From assembly GCF_015244705.1 (NCBI RefSeq), contig NZ_JABCQF010000002.1, positions 124,001-188,000 of the forward strand: a DNA stretch of 64,000 bases, read 5' to 3'. This document shows positions 46,828 to 56,558 of the stretch, piece by piece (position 1 is the stretch's first letter; every line of letters begins with the position of its first letter). The notes beneath the pieces are model-generated. The model was not told the DNA's origin, did no database searches, and saw nothing but the letters and a program-made list of their open reading frames with translations. The translations under genes were made by a program, and so were the position numbers. The stretch comes from Gluconobacter potus. GTDB lineage: Bacteria; Pseudomonadota; Alphaproteobacteria; Acetobacterales; Acetobacteraceae.

Positions 46828-47655
46828 ATGATAACGGCACGGATGAAGGAAAGTCGGATGAAGCTGGCTGGAAACGGGCCGGTGGCAGTGATGGGGATCG
46901 TGAACGTCACGCCGGATTCCTTTTCCGATGGTGGCCGTTTTCTGCGCCCTGAAGCGGCTCTGGCCCATGGACGCGCGTTGCTGGCAGATGGGGCCGACCT
47001 GCTGGACGTCGGAGCTGAATCCACGCGACCGGGATTTGAGCCTGTCCCGGCGGAAGAGGAATGGGCGCGGCTTTCGCCTGTGGTGGGGACGCTTGTGGCG
47101 GAAGGGGCCGTCATTTCGGTCGATACCACCAAGGCGTTCGTGGCCCGGCGGGCGCTTGAGGCCGGGGCTGACGTTATCAATGATGTGTGGGGGCTGCAGG
47201 CCGATCCGGAAATGGCATTCGTGGTGGCGGATTCGGATGCCGTGGCCGTGCTGATGCATAACCGGCATGAGGTGGATGCGGCGCTCGACCTGCGCGCGGA
47301 CTGGCGGCGGTTTTTTGACCGCTCGCTGGAGCTGGCGGAGCGGGCCGGGTTGGAGCAAGAGCGGATCGTGCTCGATCCCGGTGTCGGATTTGGCAAGACG
47401 CAGACGCAGAATGTTGAAGCCGTGGCACGGCTTGGGGAGTTGCGGTCCGAATATGGGCTGCCGGTTCTGCTGGGGGTGTCGCGCAAGTCGATGTTCGGGC
47501 ATTTTCTGGGGCGCGCGTCGTCCGAGCGGCTGGCGGGAACGCTGGCGACCAATCTCTATGGGGTAGAGCAGGGGGCCGCGATCCTGCGGGTGCATGATGT
47601 GCGCGAGCATGTGGATGCGTTGAAAATGCGCCAGATTCTGAAGGATGTCCGATGA
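46828..47655 (+). CDS. folP: dihydropteroate synthase
   Basis: A 275-residue TIM-barrel enzyme joining hydroxymethyl-dihydropterin pyrophosphate to p-aminobenzoate, the sulfonamide target. GIVNVTPDSFSDGG near residue 24, DVGAESTRPG, LDPGVGFGKT and LLGVSRKS are the substrate-binding motifs. ATG 46828 (GAGG upstream) and ATG 46858 (AAGGAAAG upstream) are both credible starts. It overlaps folB-folK by four bases and heads the folate operon. Confidence 0.95.
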   Translation: MITARMKESRMKLAGNGPVAVMGIVNVTPDSFSDGGRFLRPEAALAHGRALLADGADLLDVGAESTRPGFEPVPAEEEWARLSPVVGTLVAEGAVISVDTTKAFVARRALEAGADVINDVWGLQADPEMAFVVADSDAVAVLMHNRHEVDAALDLRADWRRFFDRSLELAERAGLEQERIVLDPGVGFGKTQTQNVEAVARLGELRSEYGLPVLLGVSRKSMFGHFLGRASSERLAGTLATNLYGVEQGAAILRVHDVREHVDALKMRQILKDVR

Positions 47656-48551
47656 TCGTTCCTGTCCTGACTTCCGTTTTCGTGCGGGATCTGTGCCTGT
47701 TTGGCTATCACGGCGTGCTGCCGGAGGAGACGCGGATCGGGCAGCGCTTTGTGGTCGATATCGAGATCCGGGCCGATCTGTCAGGCGCGATTGCGGGCGA
47801 TGATTACGAGCAGGCCGTCTGTTACGGAACGCTGTGCGATATCGCTTCGGATATTGTGACGGGGCCGCCTCTGCAGCTGATCGAGACAGTGGCGGGGCGC
47901 ATTGCTGAGACCGTGTTGGCGAAGCTGGAGCGTGTGGAGTGGGTGCGGGTCGAGGTGCGCAAGCCCTCTGCGCCGGTGCCTTATGCGGTTTCAGGGACGG
48001 CGGTGTCCGTGGAGCAGGCCCGGGTTCATGAGGTTGCGTTCTCGCTGGGGAGCAATCTTGGGGAGCGCGAGGCTGTTCTGGCGGCGGCGGTGGATCGGCT
48101 GTCGCTGGTGGATGGACTTGAGATCGCGGATGTGTCGTCACTGTATAACAGCGCGCCCTGGGGCGGGGTGGAGCAGCCGGCATTTGTGAATATCTGCGCT
48201 ACCGGGCGGACAACGCTGGAGCCTCACGCGCTTCTGCGGGTCTGCAAGGCGATCGAGGCCGATCTGGGTCGTGTGCCCGGTGTGCGCTGGGGGGCGCGGG
48301 CTGTCGATATCGACATTCTTTATTATGGAGCGCGGGAAATCCGGGACCGGGTGCTGACGCTGCCGCATGTGTGTCTGTTCGAGCGGGCTTTTGTGCTCGA
48401 GCCTCTTGCAGAAATTGATCCAGATCACGTCATTGGTGGACGTCGCGTGCGGGACGCGCTAGCAGTCCTGCCGCGGAGCCCGGGGGATGTGACCCGGCGC
48501 GCACCTGACGGCACCGGCCGTTGGGGCATCAAGGAGCCTGAACCCGCATGA
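47652..48551 (+). CDS. bifunctional dihydroneopterin aldolase / hydroxymethyl-dihydropterin pyrophosphokinase
   Basis: A 299-residue fusion of two folate enzymes. Residues 1-118 are FolB-like ([33 protein letters not shown]). Residues about 125-270 are FolK-like ([57 protein letters not shown]). Together they cleave dihydroneopterin and add pyrophosphate to the product, the substrate for FolP encoded just upstream. It overlaps folP and folE by four bases each. Separate genes are the more common arrangement in bacteria. Confidence 0.93.
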   Translation: MIVPVLTSVFVRDLCLFGYHGVLPEETRIGQRFVVDIEIRADLSGAIAGDDYEQAVCYGTLCDIASDIVTGPPLQLIETVAGRIAETVLAKLERVEWVRVEVRKPSAPVPYAVSGTAVSVEQARVHEVAFSLGSNLGEREAVLAAAVDRLSLVDGLEIADVSSLYNSAPWGGVEQPAFVNICATGRTTLEPHALLRVCKAIEADLGRVPGVRWGARAVDIDILYYGAREIRDRVLTLPHVCLFERAFVLEPLAEIDPDHVIGGRRVRDALAVLPRSPGDVTRRAPDGTGRWGIKEPEPA

Positions 48552-49222
48552 CCAACCTGAACGCCACGATCATGACCGCCGCTTCGGCACGTCTGTCGGA
48601 CAGTCAGGACAGCCTTTCTTCCGAAGAACTGCGCCCCATGGGAGCATTGCCGCTGCCTGCGGATGCGGAAGTACGGATTGCGGGTGCCGTGCGGGAGATC
48701 CTTGAGGCACTGGGCGAAAATCCGGAGCGTGAAGGCCTGCTTGATACGCCGCAGCGCGTGGCGAAGATGTATCTCGAAGTGTTCAGCGGTCTGCATCAGG
48801 ACCCACGGGATCATCTGAAGACGCAGTTCTCGGCGGACCGGCATCATGGTGCGGTCATCGTCAAGGACATCCGCTTCCATTCCATGTGTGAGCATCATCT
48901 GCTCCCGGTCTATGGCAAAGCGCATGTGGCCTACCTGCCGGCAGGTGGCCGTCTGACTGGACTGAGCAAGATTGCGCGGCTGGTCGAAGGCTTTGCCCGT
49001 CGTCCGCAGCTTCAGGAACGCCTGACGGACCAGATCGCGCAGGGCATGGAAGATGTTTTGGCGCCGGAAGCCGTGCTGGTTGTGATCGAAGCCGAGCATA
49101 TGTGCATGAGCATGCGCGGTGTGCGTTCGCCAGGCTCGACGACCGTGACGTCCATCGCACGCGGCACCTGGCTGAGGGACAGCGCTGCGCGGATGGAGAT
49201 CATGTCGCTCCTGCGCGGCTGA
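48548..49222 (+). CDS. folE: GTP cyclohydrolase I
   Basis: A 224-residue enzyme opening GTP to dihydroneopterin triphosphate, the first step of folate and also the source of the pterin for queuosine. Zinc ligands are in [14 protein letters not shown] and in [27 protein letters not shown] and [19 protein letters not shown] are conserved. The gene completes folP-folBK-folE. The product dihydroneopterin triphosphate also feeds QueD, encoded at 52201. Confidence 0.95.
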   Translation: MTNLNATIMTAASARLSDSQDSLSSEELRPMGALPLPADAEVRIAGAVREILEALGENPEREGLLDTPQRVAKMYLEVFSGLHQDPRDHLKTQFSADRHHGAVIVKDIRFHSMCEHHLLPVYGKAHVAYLPAGGRLTGLSKIARLVEGFARRPQLQERLTDQIAQGMEDVLAPEAVLVVIEAEHMCMSMRGVRSPGSTTVTSIARGTWLRDSAARMEIMSLLRG

Positions 49223-49417
49223 TCCGTATCGCCTGGCCGGGCGCCCGGATATTTGTAAAAACAGGGCCTGACATCAAGAGCTTGGCAGTAAAAATCGAGT
49301 GTACCAAAAAATATTGCGACAGATAAGTATTGTTTGTTACAAATATTAAATTGATATGGTATTGATTATATAAATAATTCATATTACTGATTTTTCTAGA
49401 GAAATATATGGATTATT

Positions 49418-50449
49418 ATGACGCCTGTCAGGGAAAACCAGCTGCAAGCGTCAGGATATTCCGATGAAACAGCACGGTCAGTCCGCAAATATCAGGGCTC
49501 GTATTTCTGGACCAGCCTGTTTCAGGTTGTCTCGACCGTCAGCCTGCTTCTGCTCTGCTACATCCTGATTTACGCCGGTCTGGTAAAGGGCTGGTGGTGG
49601 TCTCTGGCGCTCACCCCGCTGGCGTCGGGCCTGTCCATCCGGACCTTTGTTCTTCAGCATGACTGCGGACATGGCTCGCTTTTCCGACGGCGATGGGCCA
49701 ATGACGTGACAGGATGGCTCTGCTCGCTGCTGACGCTGACCCCGTATGATCACTGGAAGAAGCATCACGCCCTGCACCACGGGTCCTGGAATAATATGGA
49801 CACGCGGGGGCGTCTGTCTGACCTGTATTCGGACTGTATGACTGTCGCCGAATACCGTAAAATGACACGGCTGAAGAAGTTCCTGTACCGGATGAGCAAG
49901 AAGCCGGTCCTGACGGTCTTTTTGATGCCGCCAGTCATCTTCTTCATCGTCTACCGCTTCGCTTTTGATACACCGCGGCACTGGATCCGAGAGCGGGTGG
50001 GCGTTTACGGAACCAATCTCTGTCTGGCGGCAATGTTTGTCGCTCTCTCCTGGCTTGTCGGGTGGAAGCTTGTGCTGCTGGTGAGCTTCATGGTGATTTA
50101 TCCAGCTGCCGTGACCGGTGTCTGGCTTTTTCTGGTCCAGCACAGGTTTGAAGGCGTGCAATGGGCCGGAAATCCTCAGTGGAACAGTTTCGATGCGGCT
50201 GTGACCGGCTGTTCGTTTCTCCGTTTCTCGCGGGTGATGCGCTGGTTTACGGGTGATATCGGAACGCATCATGTCCACCACATGGCCCCTGGCATTCCGA
50301 ATTACAGGCTGCTGGCCTGTCACGAGGCCCATCCGGCATTTCAGGACGTGAAAATCCTGACCTGGCGGGATGGTATCCGTGAGGCCCGGAGCAACGTGCT
50401 ATGGGACGAGGAAATGCAGACTATGGTTGATCTCCACTCGGTGACATGA
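49418..50449 (+). CDS. membrane fatty-acid desaturase
   Basis: A 343-residue integral membrane di-iron desaturase. The three histidine boxes are HDCGHGS (~87), KKHHALHHGSW (~118) and THHVHHMAP (~287), set between about four to six hydrophobic helices. The sequence resembles the acyl-lipid omega-type desaturases. The 195 bases in front are strikingly A+T-rich and end in a weak ribosome-binding site, so the promoter differs in composition from neighbouring genes. A GC-content outlier of this kind may reflect transfer or regulation. Confidence 0.88.
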   Translation: MTPVRENQLQASGYSDETARSVRKYQGSYFWTSLFQVVSTVSLLLLCYILIYAGLVKGWWWSLALTPLASGLSIRTFVLQHDCGHGSLFRRRWANDVTGWLCSLLTLTPYDHWKKHHALHHGSWNNMDTRGRLSDLYSDCMTVAEYRKMTRLKKFLYRMSKKPVLTVFLMPPVIFFIVYRFAFDTPRHWIRERVGVYGTNLCLAAMFVALSWLVGWKLVLLVSFMVIYPAAVTGVWLFLVQHRFEGVQWAGNPQWNSFDAAVTGCSFLRFSRVMRWFTGDIGTHHVHHMAPGIPNYRLLACHEAHPAFQDVKILTWRDGIREARSNVLWDEEMQTMVDLHSVT

Positions 50450-50480
50450 TGCATCATGTCACGATGAAGGAGTGGCCCTC

Positions 50481-51092
50481 ATGGCATTTGGAGAGCGTGC
50501 GTTTCAGGCCCTGACGCGTTATGCGCTGGCCTATCAGATCGATGAATGGGGCTGGCAGATCGGTCCGCATACCTACGGCGCCCCGGTCATCCTCGAAGCG
50601 GGAGAGGCTGGTCTGACGATCGGTGATTACTGCTCGATCGGGCCCGGTGTCACGATCATCCTGGGTAACCATCGCGCCGATCTGGTCAGCACCTATCCTT
50701 TCAAAACCCTTTCGCATTTCTGGCCCCCTGCCGAAGAGGGGGAGGACGATCACTCCTCCAAAGGCGACGTCATCATTGGCAATGATGTCTGGATCGGGGC
50801 GCATGCCACGATCATGTCCGGGGTGACGATTGGGGATGGCGCCGTTATTGCCGCGCAGGCTCTCGTCACGAAATCGGTGCCGCCTTATGCGATTGTCGGC
50901 GGTAATCCGGCAAAAGTGATCCGCTACCGTTTTTCCGAAACGGTCATTGCGCGTCTGCTGGCGCTGGCATGGTGGAAATGGCCGGAAACGCTGGTGGAAG
51001 AACGCTCCGGGCGTCTGATGAGTGACGATATCGAAGCGTTTCTGGCGCTTTATGAAAATGCTCCGTACGGGTCCGGGGACGGTTCATCCTGA
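50481..51092 (+). CDS. hexapeptide-repeat O-acetyltransferase, CatB-related
   Basis: A 203-residue left-handed beta-helix acyltransferase. Hexapeptide repeats (GLTIGDYCSIGPGVTIILGNH; GDVIIGNDVWIGAHATIMSG; VTIGDGAVIAAQALVTK) and the catalytic histidine in NHRADLVS place it near the CatB/VatD xenobiotic and sugar acetyltransferases. ATG 50481 has AAGGAG nine bases upstream. The acceptor is unknown. It follows the desaturase by 31 bases on the same strand and may be cotranscribed. Confidence 0.85.
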   Translation: MAFGERAFQALTRYALAYQIDEWGWQIGPHTYGAPVILEAGEAGLTIGDYCSIGPGVTIILGNHRADLVSTYPFKTLSHFWPPAEEGEDDHSSKGDVIIGNDVWIGAHATIMSGVTIGDGAVIAAQALVTKSVPPYAIVGGNPAKVIRYRFSETVIARLLALAWWKWPETLVEERSGRLMSDDIEAFLALYENAPYGSGDGSS

Positions 51093-51278
51093 TTTGGTGA
51101 GTGGTGTTGCGCCTTCATGAGGGGGCAGGCTTGCGGTACGGTTTCTTGAAACCGTCGTACCGGAACTCCCCGGGTATCCGTGCGATTGGGCTGTGTCGGG
51201 AAACGTGCCGCGACAGGGGGTGATCCGTGGGGTCCTTCGGGAGTGGTGACGGTTTTCCCTGTATCGAAGGGGATCTTG

Positions 51279-52178
51279 ATGAGTACCGCGGAAACAATGA
51301 TGTCACAGATGGCGGAAAAAGGCGGATTTATCGCTGCTCTGGATCAGAGCGGCGGCTCCACGCCTGGTGCGCTGAAACAGTATGGCATCCCTGAAAGCGA
51401 TTACTCGGGCGAGAGCGAGATGTTCGCGCGGATGCACGAGATGCGGGTGCGGATCATCACGGCGCCGTCTTTCACGGGAGACAAAGTGATCGGGGCGATC
51501 CTGTTCGAGCGAACCATGGATGGAGACGTGAAAGGCGAACCGGTCCCGGCCTATCTCTGGCGCGAGCGGGGGGTTGTTCCGTTCGTAAAGATCGACAAGG
51601 GCCTGGAGGCGGAAGCAGACGGTGTCCAGCTTATGAAGCCGATGCCGGGGCTGGATGAGCTGCTGGCGCGGGCCGTGAAGTTGGGTGTCTATGGGACGAA
51701 GGAACGCTCCACGATCCGTCTGCCGTCCGAGAGCGGGATTCGCGCTATCGTGCAGCAGCAGTTCGCGGTGGCAGAGCAGGTTCGCAGGCATGGGCTGGTC
51801 CCCATCCTGGAGCCGGAAGTGCTGATCAAGAGCCCGGACAAGAAGGCCTGTGAGCAGCTTCTGCATGATTATGTTCTGGAGGAGCTTCAGAAGCTTCCCG
51901 AAGACGCGCGGATCATGCTGAAGGTGACGATCCCGGAAGTGCCTGATCTGTATGACGATATCGCGCGTGATCCGCGCATGGTCCGTGTCGTTGCCTTGTC
52001 CGGTGGCTATCCGTTGGATCAGGCCTGCGAAAAACTGCGGCACAATCATCGGATGATCGCGAGTTTCTCCCGGGCCCTGATCGGGGATCTGCGGCATCAG
52101 ATGGATGATGCGCAGTTCGACGCGACGCTGGGCGAGACGATCGATCAGATCTACGACGCCTCGGTCCATAAGGTCTGA
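51279..52178 (+). CDS. class I fructose-bisphosphate aldolase
   Basis: A 299-residue aldolase of the bacterial class I type, using a Schiff-base lysine (MLKVTIPEVPDLY) rather than zinc. LDQSGGSTPGALKQYGIP near the N-terminus, PFVKIDKGLEAEADG and ILEPEVLIK are conserved. ATG 51279 has AAGGGG upstream; earlier codons in the frame lack support. It splits fructose 1,6-bisphosphate to triose phosphates. It lies alone, convergent with queD. Confidence 0.93.
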   Translation: MSTAETMMSQMAEKGGFIAALDQSGGSTPGALKQYGIPESDYSGESEMFARMHEMRVRIITAPSFTGDKVIGAILFERTMDGDVKGEPVPAYLWRERGVVPFVKIDKGLEAEADGVQLMKPMPGLDELLARAVKLGVYGTKERSTIRLPSESGIRAIVQQQFAVAEQVRRHGLVPILEPEVLIKSPDKKACEQLLHDYVLEELQKLPEDARIMLKVTIPEVPDLYDDIARDPRMVRVVALSGGYPLDQACEKLRHNHRMIASFSRALIGDLRHQMDDAQFDATLGETIDQIYDASVHKV

Positions 52179-52200
52179 GACCAAGGCTCCGGACCGGGCG

Positions 52201-52728
52201 TCAGGCGATACTGGCGTCCGGCCTGTTCCACCAGCACTGTTCCGGTGGCCGCGAAACGGTGGGCAGGTAATGCTGCGGATTGCCGCCAAGACGGACGGTG
52301 TTGGTGGGCGTTTCTTCCAGTTCGATCTCATGGACACGCAGGATGTCGCCCTGATCCGCGAGGATGGCGGTCAGTTTGGCGAGCATGAGAGCGGCCATAA
52401 GTTCGGTCGTCGGGTCACCAGGCGTGACGACGATGCGCTGGGCGCGTTCGGGTTCGTTCTCGCGGAACCATGCAAGCAGCGGATCGGTTTCCGAGAGCTG
52501 AAGCGCGTGATCGAGGCTGTTATCCACGAAATGGTGCCAGCGCGTCTTGGCCTCGGCGAAGGGCAGGATCATGTTCGCATGGCCATCCAGCCGGGCTTGC
52601 TTCGCCGGACGCAGCGTCACGCGGACATATTCATTATGACCGTGCGGAATGGCGCAGCGTTCGCTGGCTCCCGTGATAAGCCGGTGTCCCATACAGAAAC
52701 GACGGGTGAAGACGAGTTCAGCAGTCAT
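52201..52728 (-). CDS. queD: 6-carboxy-tetrahydropterin synthase QueD-like
   Basis: A 175-residue member of the 6-pyruvoyl-tetrahydropterin synthase family. Zinc-binding histidines are in RFCMGHRLI and [10 protein letters not shown], with a catalytic cysteine in the latter, and a glutamate near [10 protein letters not shown]. It converts dihydroneopterin triphosphate to carboxy-tetrahydropterin in queuosine synthesis. It overlaps queC by four bases and is the last gene of queE-queC-queD. At 175 residues it is longer than the usual QueD of about 120. Confidence 0.88.
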   Translation of the reverse strand: MTAELVFTRRFCMGHRLITGASERCAIPHGHNEYVRVTLRPAKQARLDGHANMILPFAEAKTRWHHFVDNSLDHALQLSETDPLLAWFRENEPERAQRIVVTPGDPTTELMAALMLAKLTAILADQGDILRVHEIELEETPTNTVRLGGNPQHYLPTVSRPPEQCWWNRPDASIA

Positions 52729-53453
52729 GCGGCGCCTCCGTGCGAACGGCGGCTCTGCTGGTAACGCCGCCAGCCATCGGCACGCAGGTTGCAGGCCGGA
52801 CAGGTGCCACAGCCATAACCCCAGTCATGCTGATGCGTGCGGTCGCCCATGTAACAGGAATGGCTGTCCCGATTGATGAGGTTCACGAGCTTCTGGCCGC
52901 CGAGTTCTTCCGTCAGATCCCAGGTCTGGGCCTTGTCGATCCACATCAGGGGCGTGTGCAGAACGAAGCGCTGGTCCATGCCGAGGTTCAGGGCAACCTG
53001 AAGGGCCTTGATCGTATCGTCCCGACAGTCCGGATAGCCGGAATAGTCGGTTTCGCAGACGCCCGTGACGATGTGCCGTGCATTGCGGCGGACGGCGAGA
53101 GCCGCTGCGAAGGTCAGGAAGATGATGTTGCGGCCGGGTACGAACGTATTGGGGAGGCCGTTCTCGCTCAGTCCGATCTCGGCCTCGCGGGTCAGGGCCG
53201 TTTCAGACAGGGCGCCGAGGGAAGCGAGGTCGATCGTGTGGTCATCGCCGAGGCGTGCTTTCCAGTCCGGTGAGAAGGCAGCCATCTCGTTCCGCAAAGT
53301 CTCGCGGCATTCGAGTTCGATGGCGTGGCGCTGTCCGTAGGCGTAGCCAACGGTCTCGACACGGTCGAAGCGGGAGAGGGCCCAGGCGAGGCAGGTCGCG
53401 GAATCCTGACCGCCAGAGAACAGGACAAGAGCAGTGTTGCTGCTGATGGTCAT
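52725..53453 (-). CDS. queC: 7-cyano-7-deazaguanine synthase QueC
   Basis: A 242-residue ATP-dependent enzyme that turns carboxy-deazaguanine into preQ0. The PP-loop is [17 protein letters not shown] (10-26). The zinc-binding cysteines are in [19 protein letters not shown] and [10 protein letters not shown] near the C-terminus. The order queE-queC-queD with gaps of two bases or overlaps shows one operon. Confidence 0.95.
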   Translation of the reverse strand: MTISSNTALVLFSGGQDSATCLAWALSRFDRVETVGYAYGQRHAIELECRETLRNEMAAFSPDWKARLGDDHTIDLASLGALSETALTREAEIGLSENGLPNTFVPGRNIIFLTFAAALAVRRNARHIVTGVCETDYSGYPDCRDDTIKALQVALNLGMDQRFVLHTPLMWIDKAQTWDLTEELGGQKLVNLINRDSHSCYMGDRTHQHDWGYGCGTCPACNLRADGWRRYQQSRRSHGGAA

Positions 53454-53455
53454 GG

Positions 53456-54097
53456 TCAGGGGATTCCGATCAGCTTGTGGGTCTGGAGCGACAGGCGCCA
53501 GCGCGGATGGCTCAGGCAGTAAGCCACGGCGGCCTGTGTGTTGGCGATGCGGTCGGGGCCGTCCATCGGCTGAAGCCAGAAATGGCGGAACGCGAACTGC
53601 TCGAAGAGTTCGGGCGGCAGTTCGGGCTGGGGATAGACCAGCTTGAGTTCTGCACCTTCAGTCTGCACGAGTGCACCGCCTGGTTTGGGGCTGACGCAGA
53701 TCCAGTCGATTCCTGCGGGACCTGCGATGGTGCCGTTGGTTTCCACCGCAATTTCGAAGTCGCGGGCCTTTACGGCGGCAATCAGGGCGTCATCAAGCTG
53801 GAGCAGGGGTTCGCCGCCCGTGAAGACGACATAGCGCCGGCCGCTGTCATCGGCCGTACCGGTCCAGCAGGCCTCGATGGTGGAGGCCAGGGCCTCAGCC
53901 GTCTCGAAACGGCCGCCGCCTTCACCATCCGTGCCGATGAAATCGGTATCACAGAACGTGCAGGCGGCCGTGGCGCGATCCTGCTCGCGGCCCGACCACA
54001 GGTTGCAGCCGGCGAAGCGGCAGAACACCGATGCGCGGCCTGTCTGTGCACCCTCGCCCTGGAGGGTCACGAACATTTCCTTCACAGCATATGACAT
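53456..54097 (-). CDS. queE: 7-carboxy-7-deazaguanine synthase QueE
   Basis: A 213-residue radical-SAM enzyme contracting the pterin ring to carboxy-deazaguanine. The cluster cysteines are in CRFAGCNLW and [13 protein letters not shown], the spaced arrangement found in proteobacterial Que[13 protein letters not shown] and VETNGTI follow as SAM-binding segments. It is the first gene of the queuosine operon, divergent from the exporter genes. Confidence 0.94.
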   Translation of the reverse strand: MSYAVKEMFVTLQGEGAQTGRASVFCRFAGCNLWSGREQDRATAACTFCDTDFIGTDGEGGGRFETAEALASTIEACWTGTADDSGRRYVVFTGGEPLLQLDDALIAAVKARDFEIAVETNGTIAGPAGIDWICVSPKPGGALVQTEGAELKLVYPQPELPPELFEQFAFRHFWLQPMDGPDRIANTQAAVAYCLSHPRWRLSLQTHKLIGIP

Positions 54098-54231
54098 GAC
54101 CGCAGCATGTCGGCGAGGTTGGCGCAGGATGCAAGGGAAATCATCACGCCATCCTGTTGCGAGGGCGGCAGAGGGTGGTTTCGGCCGTCAGGGGGGATGG
54201 GCAGGACACGCTTTCATGGTAGGGAGAGCGC

Positions 54232-55071
54232 ATGGAAGACATGAATGCCCGTTCTCCTGTTCTGGTTCTTGAACCCCAGCGTGGATGGGGGCTTGTCCGC
54301 TCTGCCGCAGCCGATCTGAGGGCAGGTCTGCGGCTGTTTCCGCTCGCCGCGGCGCTTGGCTGGCTGGACATCAAGATGCGGTATCGCGGCTCCATTCTGG
54401 GGCCGCTGTGGCTGACGCTCTCCACCGCCGTGATGATTGGCGCAACGGGTGTGGTGTACGGCTACCTCTTCCACATGGACCTGAGAACCTATCTGCCCTT
54501 CCTGTCGCTTTCGATCGTGCTGTGGGGATATATCGGCACGGTGGTCAATGATGCAGGAACGGTCTTCACACAGAACACCCCCTTGTTCCATTCGATGCGG
54601 ATTCCGGCCAGCCTCCCCGTCATGCAGGTGATCGTCCGGAACCTGTTGATCCTGCTTCATAATATGGTGGTAGTCGCCGTCGTATTTGCGGTCTTCCGGA
54701 TCTGGCCACACCAGATCTGGAGCCTGCTTCTCAGCCTTCCGGTCTGGATCGTGGACAGCTTCTGCGTCATCCTGCTCATCGGGATGCTGGGCGCGCGGTT
54801 TCGCGATATCGCACCGATCGTGGCGTCCCTGCTGCAGATCTTCTTCTTTGTGACGCCGGTCATCTGGAAGCCCGAGCTGATCACGACCGGGCGTCAGTAT
54901 CTGCTGCTCGACCCGTTCTATTCGCTTCTTGAAATCGTGCGCGCGCCTCTTCTGGGGCGGACGGTTGATGCGGTTGTCTGGGGAGCGGCCATTGGGCACA
55001 GCGTGCTCCTGTGGCTTCTGGCGGCCATCCTGTTCTGCCGGATGCGGTCGCGCATTCCTTACTGGATCTGA
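54232..55071 (+). CDS. ABC-2 type polysaccharide export permease (Wzm/KpsM-like)
   Basis: A 279-residue inner-membrane permease with about six hydrophobic helices after a cytoplasmic N-terminus. WLDIKMRYRGSILGPLW near residue 45 is the typical amphipathic start of Wzm/KpsM permeases, and QIFFFVTPVIWKPE near 205 is typical of the last helices. ATG 54232 has GGGAGAG upstream. It pairs with the ATPase that starts four bases after its stop. The cargo is probably a capsule or O-antigen polysaccharide; no glycosyltransferase genes are adjacent. Confidence 0.88.
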   Translation: MEDMNARSPVLVLEPQRGWGLVRSAAADLRAGLRLFPLAAALGWLDIKMRYRGSILGPLWLTLSTAVMIGATGVVYGYLFHMDLRTYLPFLSLSIVLWGYIGTVVNDAGTVFTQNTPLFHSMRIPASLPVMQVIVRNLLILLHNMVVVAVVFAVFRIWPHQIWSLLLSLPVWIVDSFCVILLIGMLGARFRDIAPIVASLLQIFFFVTPVIWKPELITTGRQYLLLDPFYSLLEIVRAPLLGRTVDAVVWGAAIGHSVLLWLLAAILFCRMRSRIPYWI

Positions 55072-55075
55072 TCTG

Positions 55076-55846
55076 ATGCCCGGTATCGTTGTTGACCGTC
55101 TCTGTATCGATTTTCCACTGTATCATGGCCAGAGCCGCTCCCTGAAACGGCAGGTCGGCAAGACCCTGACCCGCTTTGCACCGTCCTCGCCATCGGCGCA
55201 TCTGATGCATGACCAGCGGGAACGCACGATTGTCAGCGTACTGCGGGAAATCAGTTTCACGCTGCGCTCCGGCGAGCGGCTGGGGCTGATTGGCAGTAAC
55301 GGCGCTGGCAAGACCACCCTCCTGCGGGCGCTGGCCGGCATCTATGAGCCTGTTGCCGGGCGAGTCCGGCTTGAGGGGACGATGCGGACCCTGCTGGATA
55401 GCAGTCTGGGTATGAATCCCGATCTGACCGGTCGTGAGAACATCCGTCTCAAAGGCCGGTATGAAGGACTGTCACGCCAGCAGATCGACCGGATCGAACA
55501 GGACGTACAGGACTTCGCGGAGCTCGGGCCTTACATGGACATGCCGGTGAAAGCCTACAGTGCGGGCATGAGTGTCCGCCTGGCGTTCGGTCTGGCGACG
55601 GCGTCTGCCCCGGAGATCCTGCTGATGGATGAATGGTTCCTGGCAGGCGACGGCATTTTCATGAACAAGGCCCGCACCCGGCTTGAGGAACTCGTCCAGA
55701 AGGCGGAGATCCTGGTGCTCTCGACCCATCAGCCCGAAATCATGCGTCAGTGGTGCACGCGTGTCCTGTGGCTGGAGAACGGCCATGTCCGGATGGATGG
55801 CTCACCCGACGAGGTTCTGGACGTTTATCTGGCACACACGGGTTGA
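55076..55846 (+). CDS. ABC polysaccharide export ATPase (Wzt/KpsT-like)
   Basis: A 256-residue ATPase. Walker A is GSNGAGKTTLLRAL (~75), the signature YSAGMSVRLAF and Walker B EILLMDEWFLAGD. The sequence ends soon after the ABC domain, so it lacks the C-terminal carbohydrate-binding domain of long Wzt proteins and resembles KpsT. I chose ATG 55076; the earlier in-frame ATG lies within the permease gene. It forms an exporter with the gene upstream. Confidence 0.9.
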   Translation: MPGIVVDRLCIDFPLYHGQSRSLKRQVGKTLTRFAPSSPSAHLMHDQRERTIVSVLREISFTLRSGERLGLIGSNGAGKTTLLRALAGIYEPVAGRVRLEGTMRTLLDSSLGMNPDLTGRENIRLKGRYEGLSRQQIDRIEQDVQDFAELGPYMDMPVKAYSAGMSVRLAFGLATASAPEILLMDEWFLAGDGIFMNKARTRLEELVQKAEILVLSTHQPEIMRQWCTRVLWLENGHVRMDGSPDEVLDVYLAHTG

Positions 55847-55853
55847 GACGTCC

Positions 55854-56204
55854 TCAGCTCCCTGAACCAAACCGTGCAAGCGCCCAAATCGTCCCGAGAT
55901 ACAGGATGATCGTAAGGGCACACCCTGCCATCAGAGCCACCCAGAACGGCACTCCCACTCTCAGCAGCCGCGGGATGAGCAGAAACATCGGCAGGGACGG
56001 AAGTACATACCAGAACGTCGCTTCCGCATGGCGGCTCATGACGATGCGGTCAGGTTTTTCCACCCAGAGCCAGATCATGCCCAGAACCGATACCAGCGGC
56101 AGGGACGCAATCAGGGCACCCGCTCCCGGATAACGTCGCGCGACGCCTGAGGCCGCCGCGATCAGAACACCCGAGATCAGACATTTCAGAATGAAGAAAA
56201 CCAT
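55854..56204 (-). CDS. DUF3147-like small membrane protein
   Basis: A 116-residue protein with about four hydrophobic helices. ATG 56204 has AAGG in front; the frame upstream of it is not supported. The pattern GVARRYPGAGALIASLPLVSVL and WVEKPDRIVMSRHAEATFWYVLPS fits the DUF3147 family of unknown function. It is convergent with the exporter ATPase, with seven bases between the stops. Confidence 0.7.
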   Translation of the reverse strand: MVFFILKCLISGVLIAAASGVARRYPGAGALIASLPLVSVLGMIWLWVEKPDRIVMSRHAEATFWYVLPSLPMFLLIPRLLRVGVPFWVALMAGCALTIILYLGTIWALARFGSGS

Positions 56205-56278
56205 ATCCTTACCTAGAGGTAAGCGATCGTTTTCGGAATTTGTTTTTTCTGGGAATGTGGCCAACTCCAGAAGAGGAG

Positions 56279-56355
<77 letters not shown>

Positions 56356-56558
56356 AAAGCTGCTTTCCAGCATCTTGGGACCTTCCGTTCGGGAAGCTGT
56401 TTGGCTTCCTCTCGGTCGGTGGCGGTGATTTATCAGCCTGCCCTGGGGGTGGCAATAGGGTTTTCTGAAAAAAAAGCTCACCCGGGCAAAAAAACTGCCT
56501 TGCCCGGTCCGGATGGGACGTGTCCTTTGTAACGGATCGATACAGATGCGGGGATGTC

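Noticed and set aside
46729-48183. Extension of the hypothetical minus-strand gene at 46372 across folP and folBK
   Set aside because: The extension is antisense to clear folate genes; ATG 46728 with a ribosome-binding site is the sensible start.
54098-54231. preQ1 riboswitch in front of queE
   Set aside because: No preQ1 aptamer consensus is visible in the short gap before queE.
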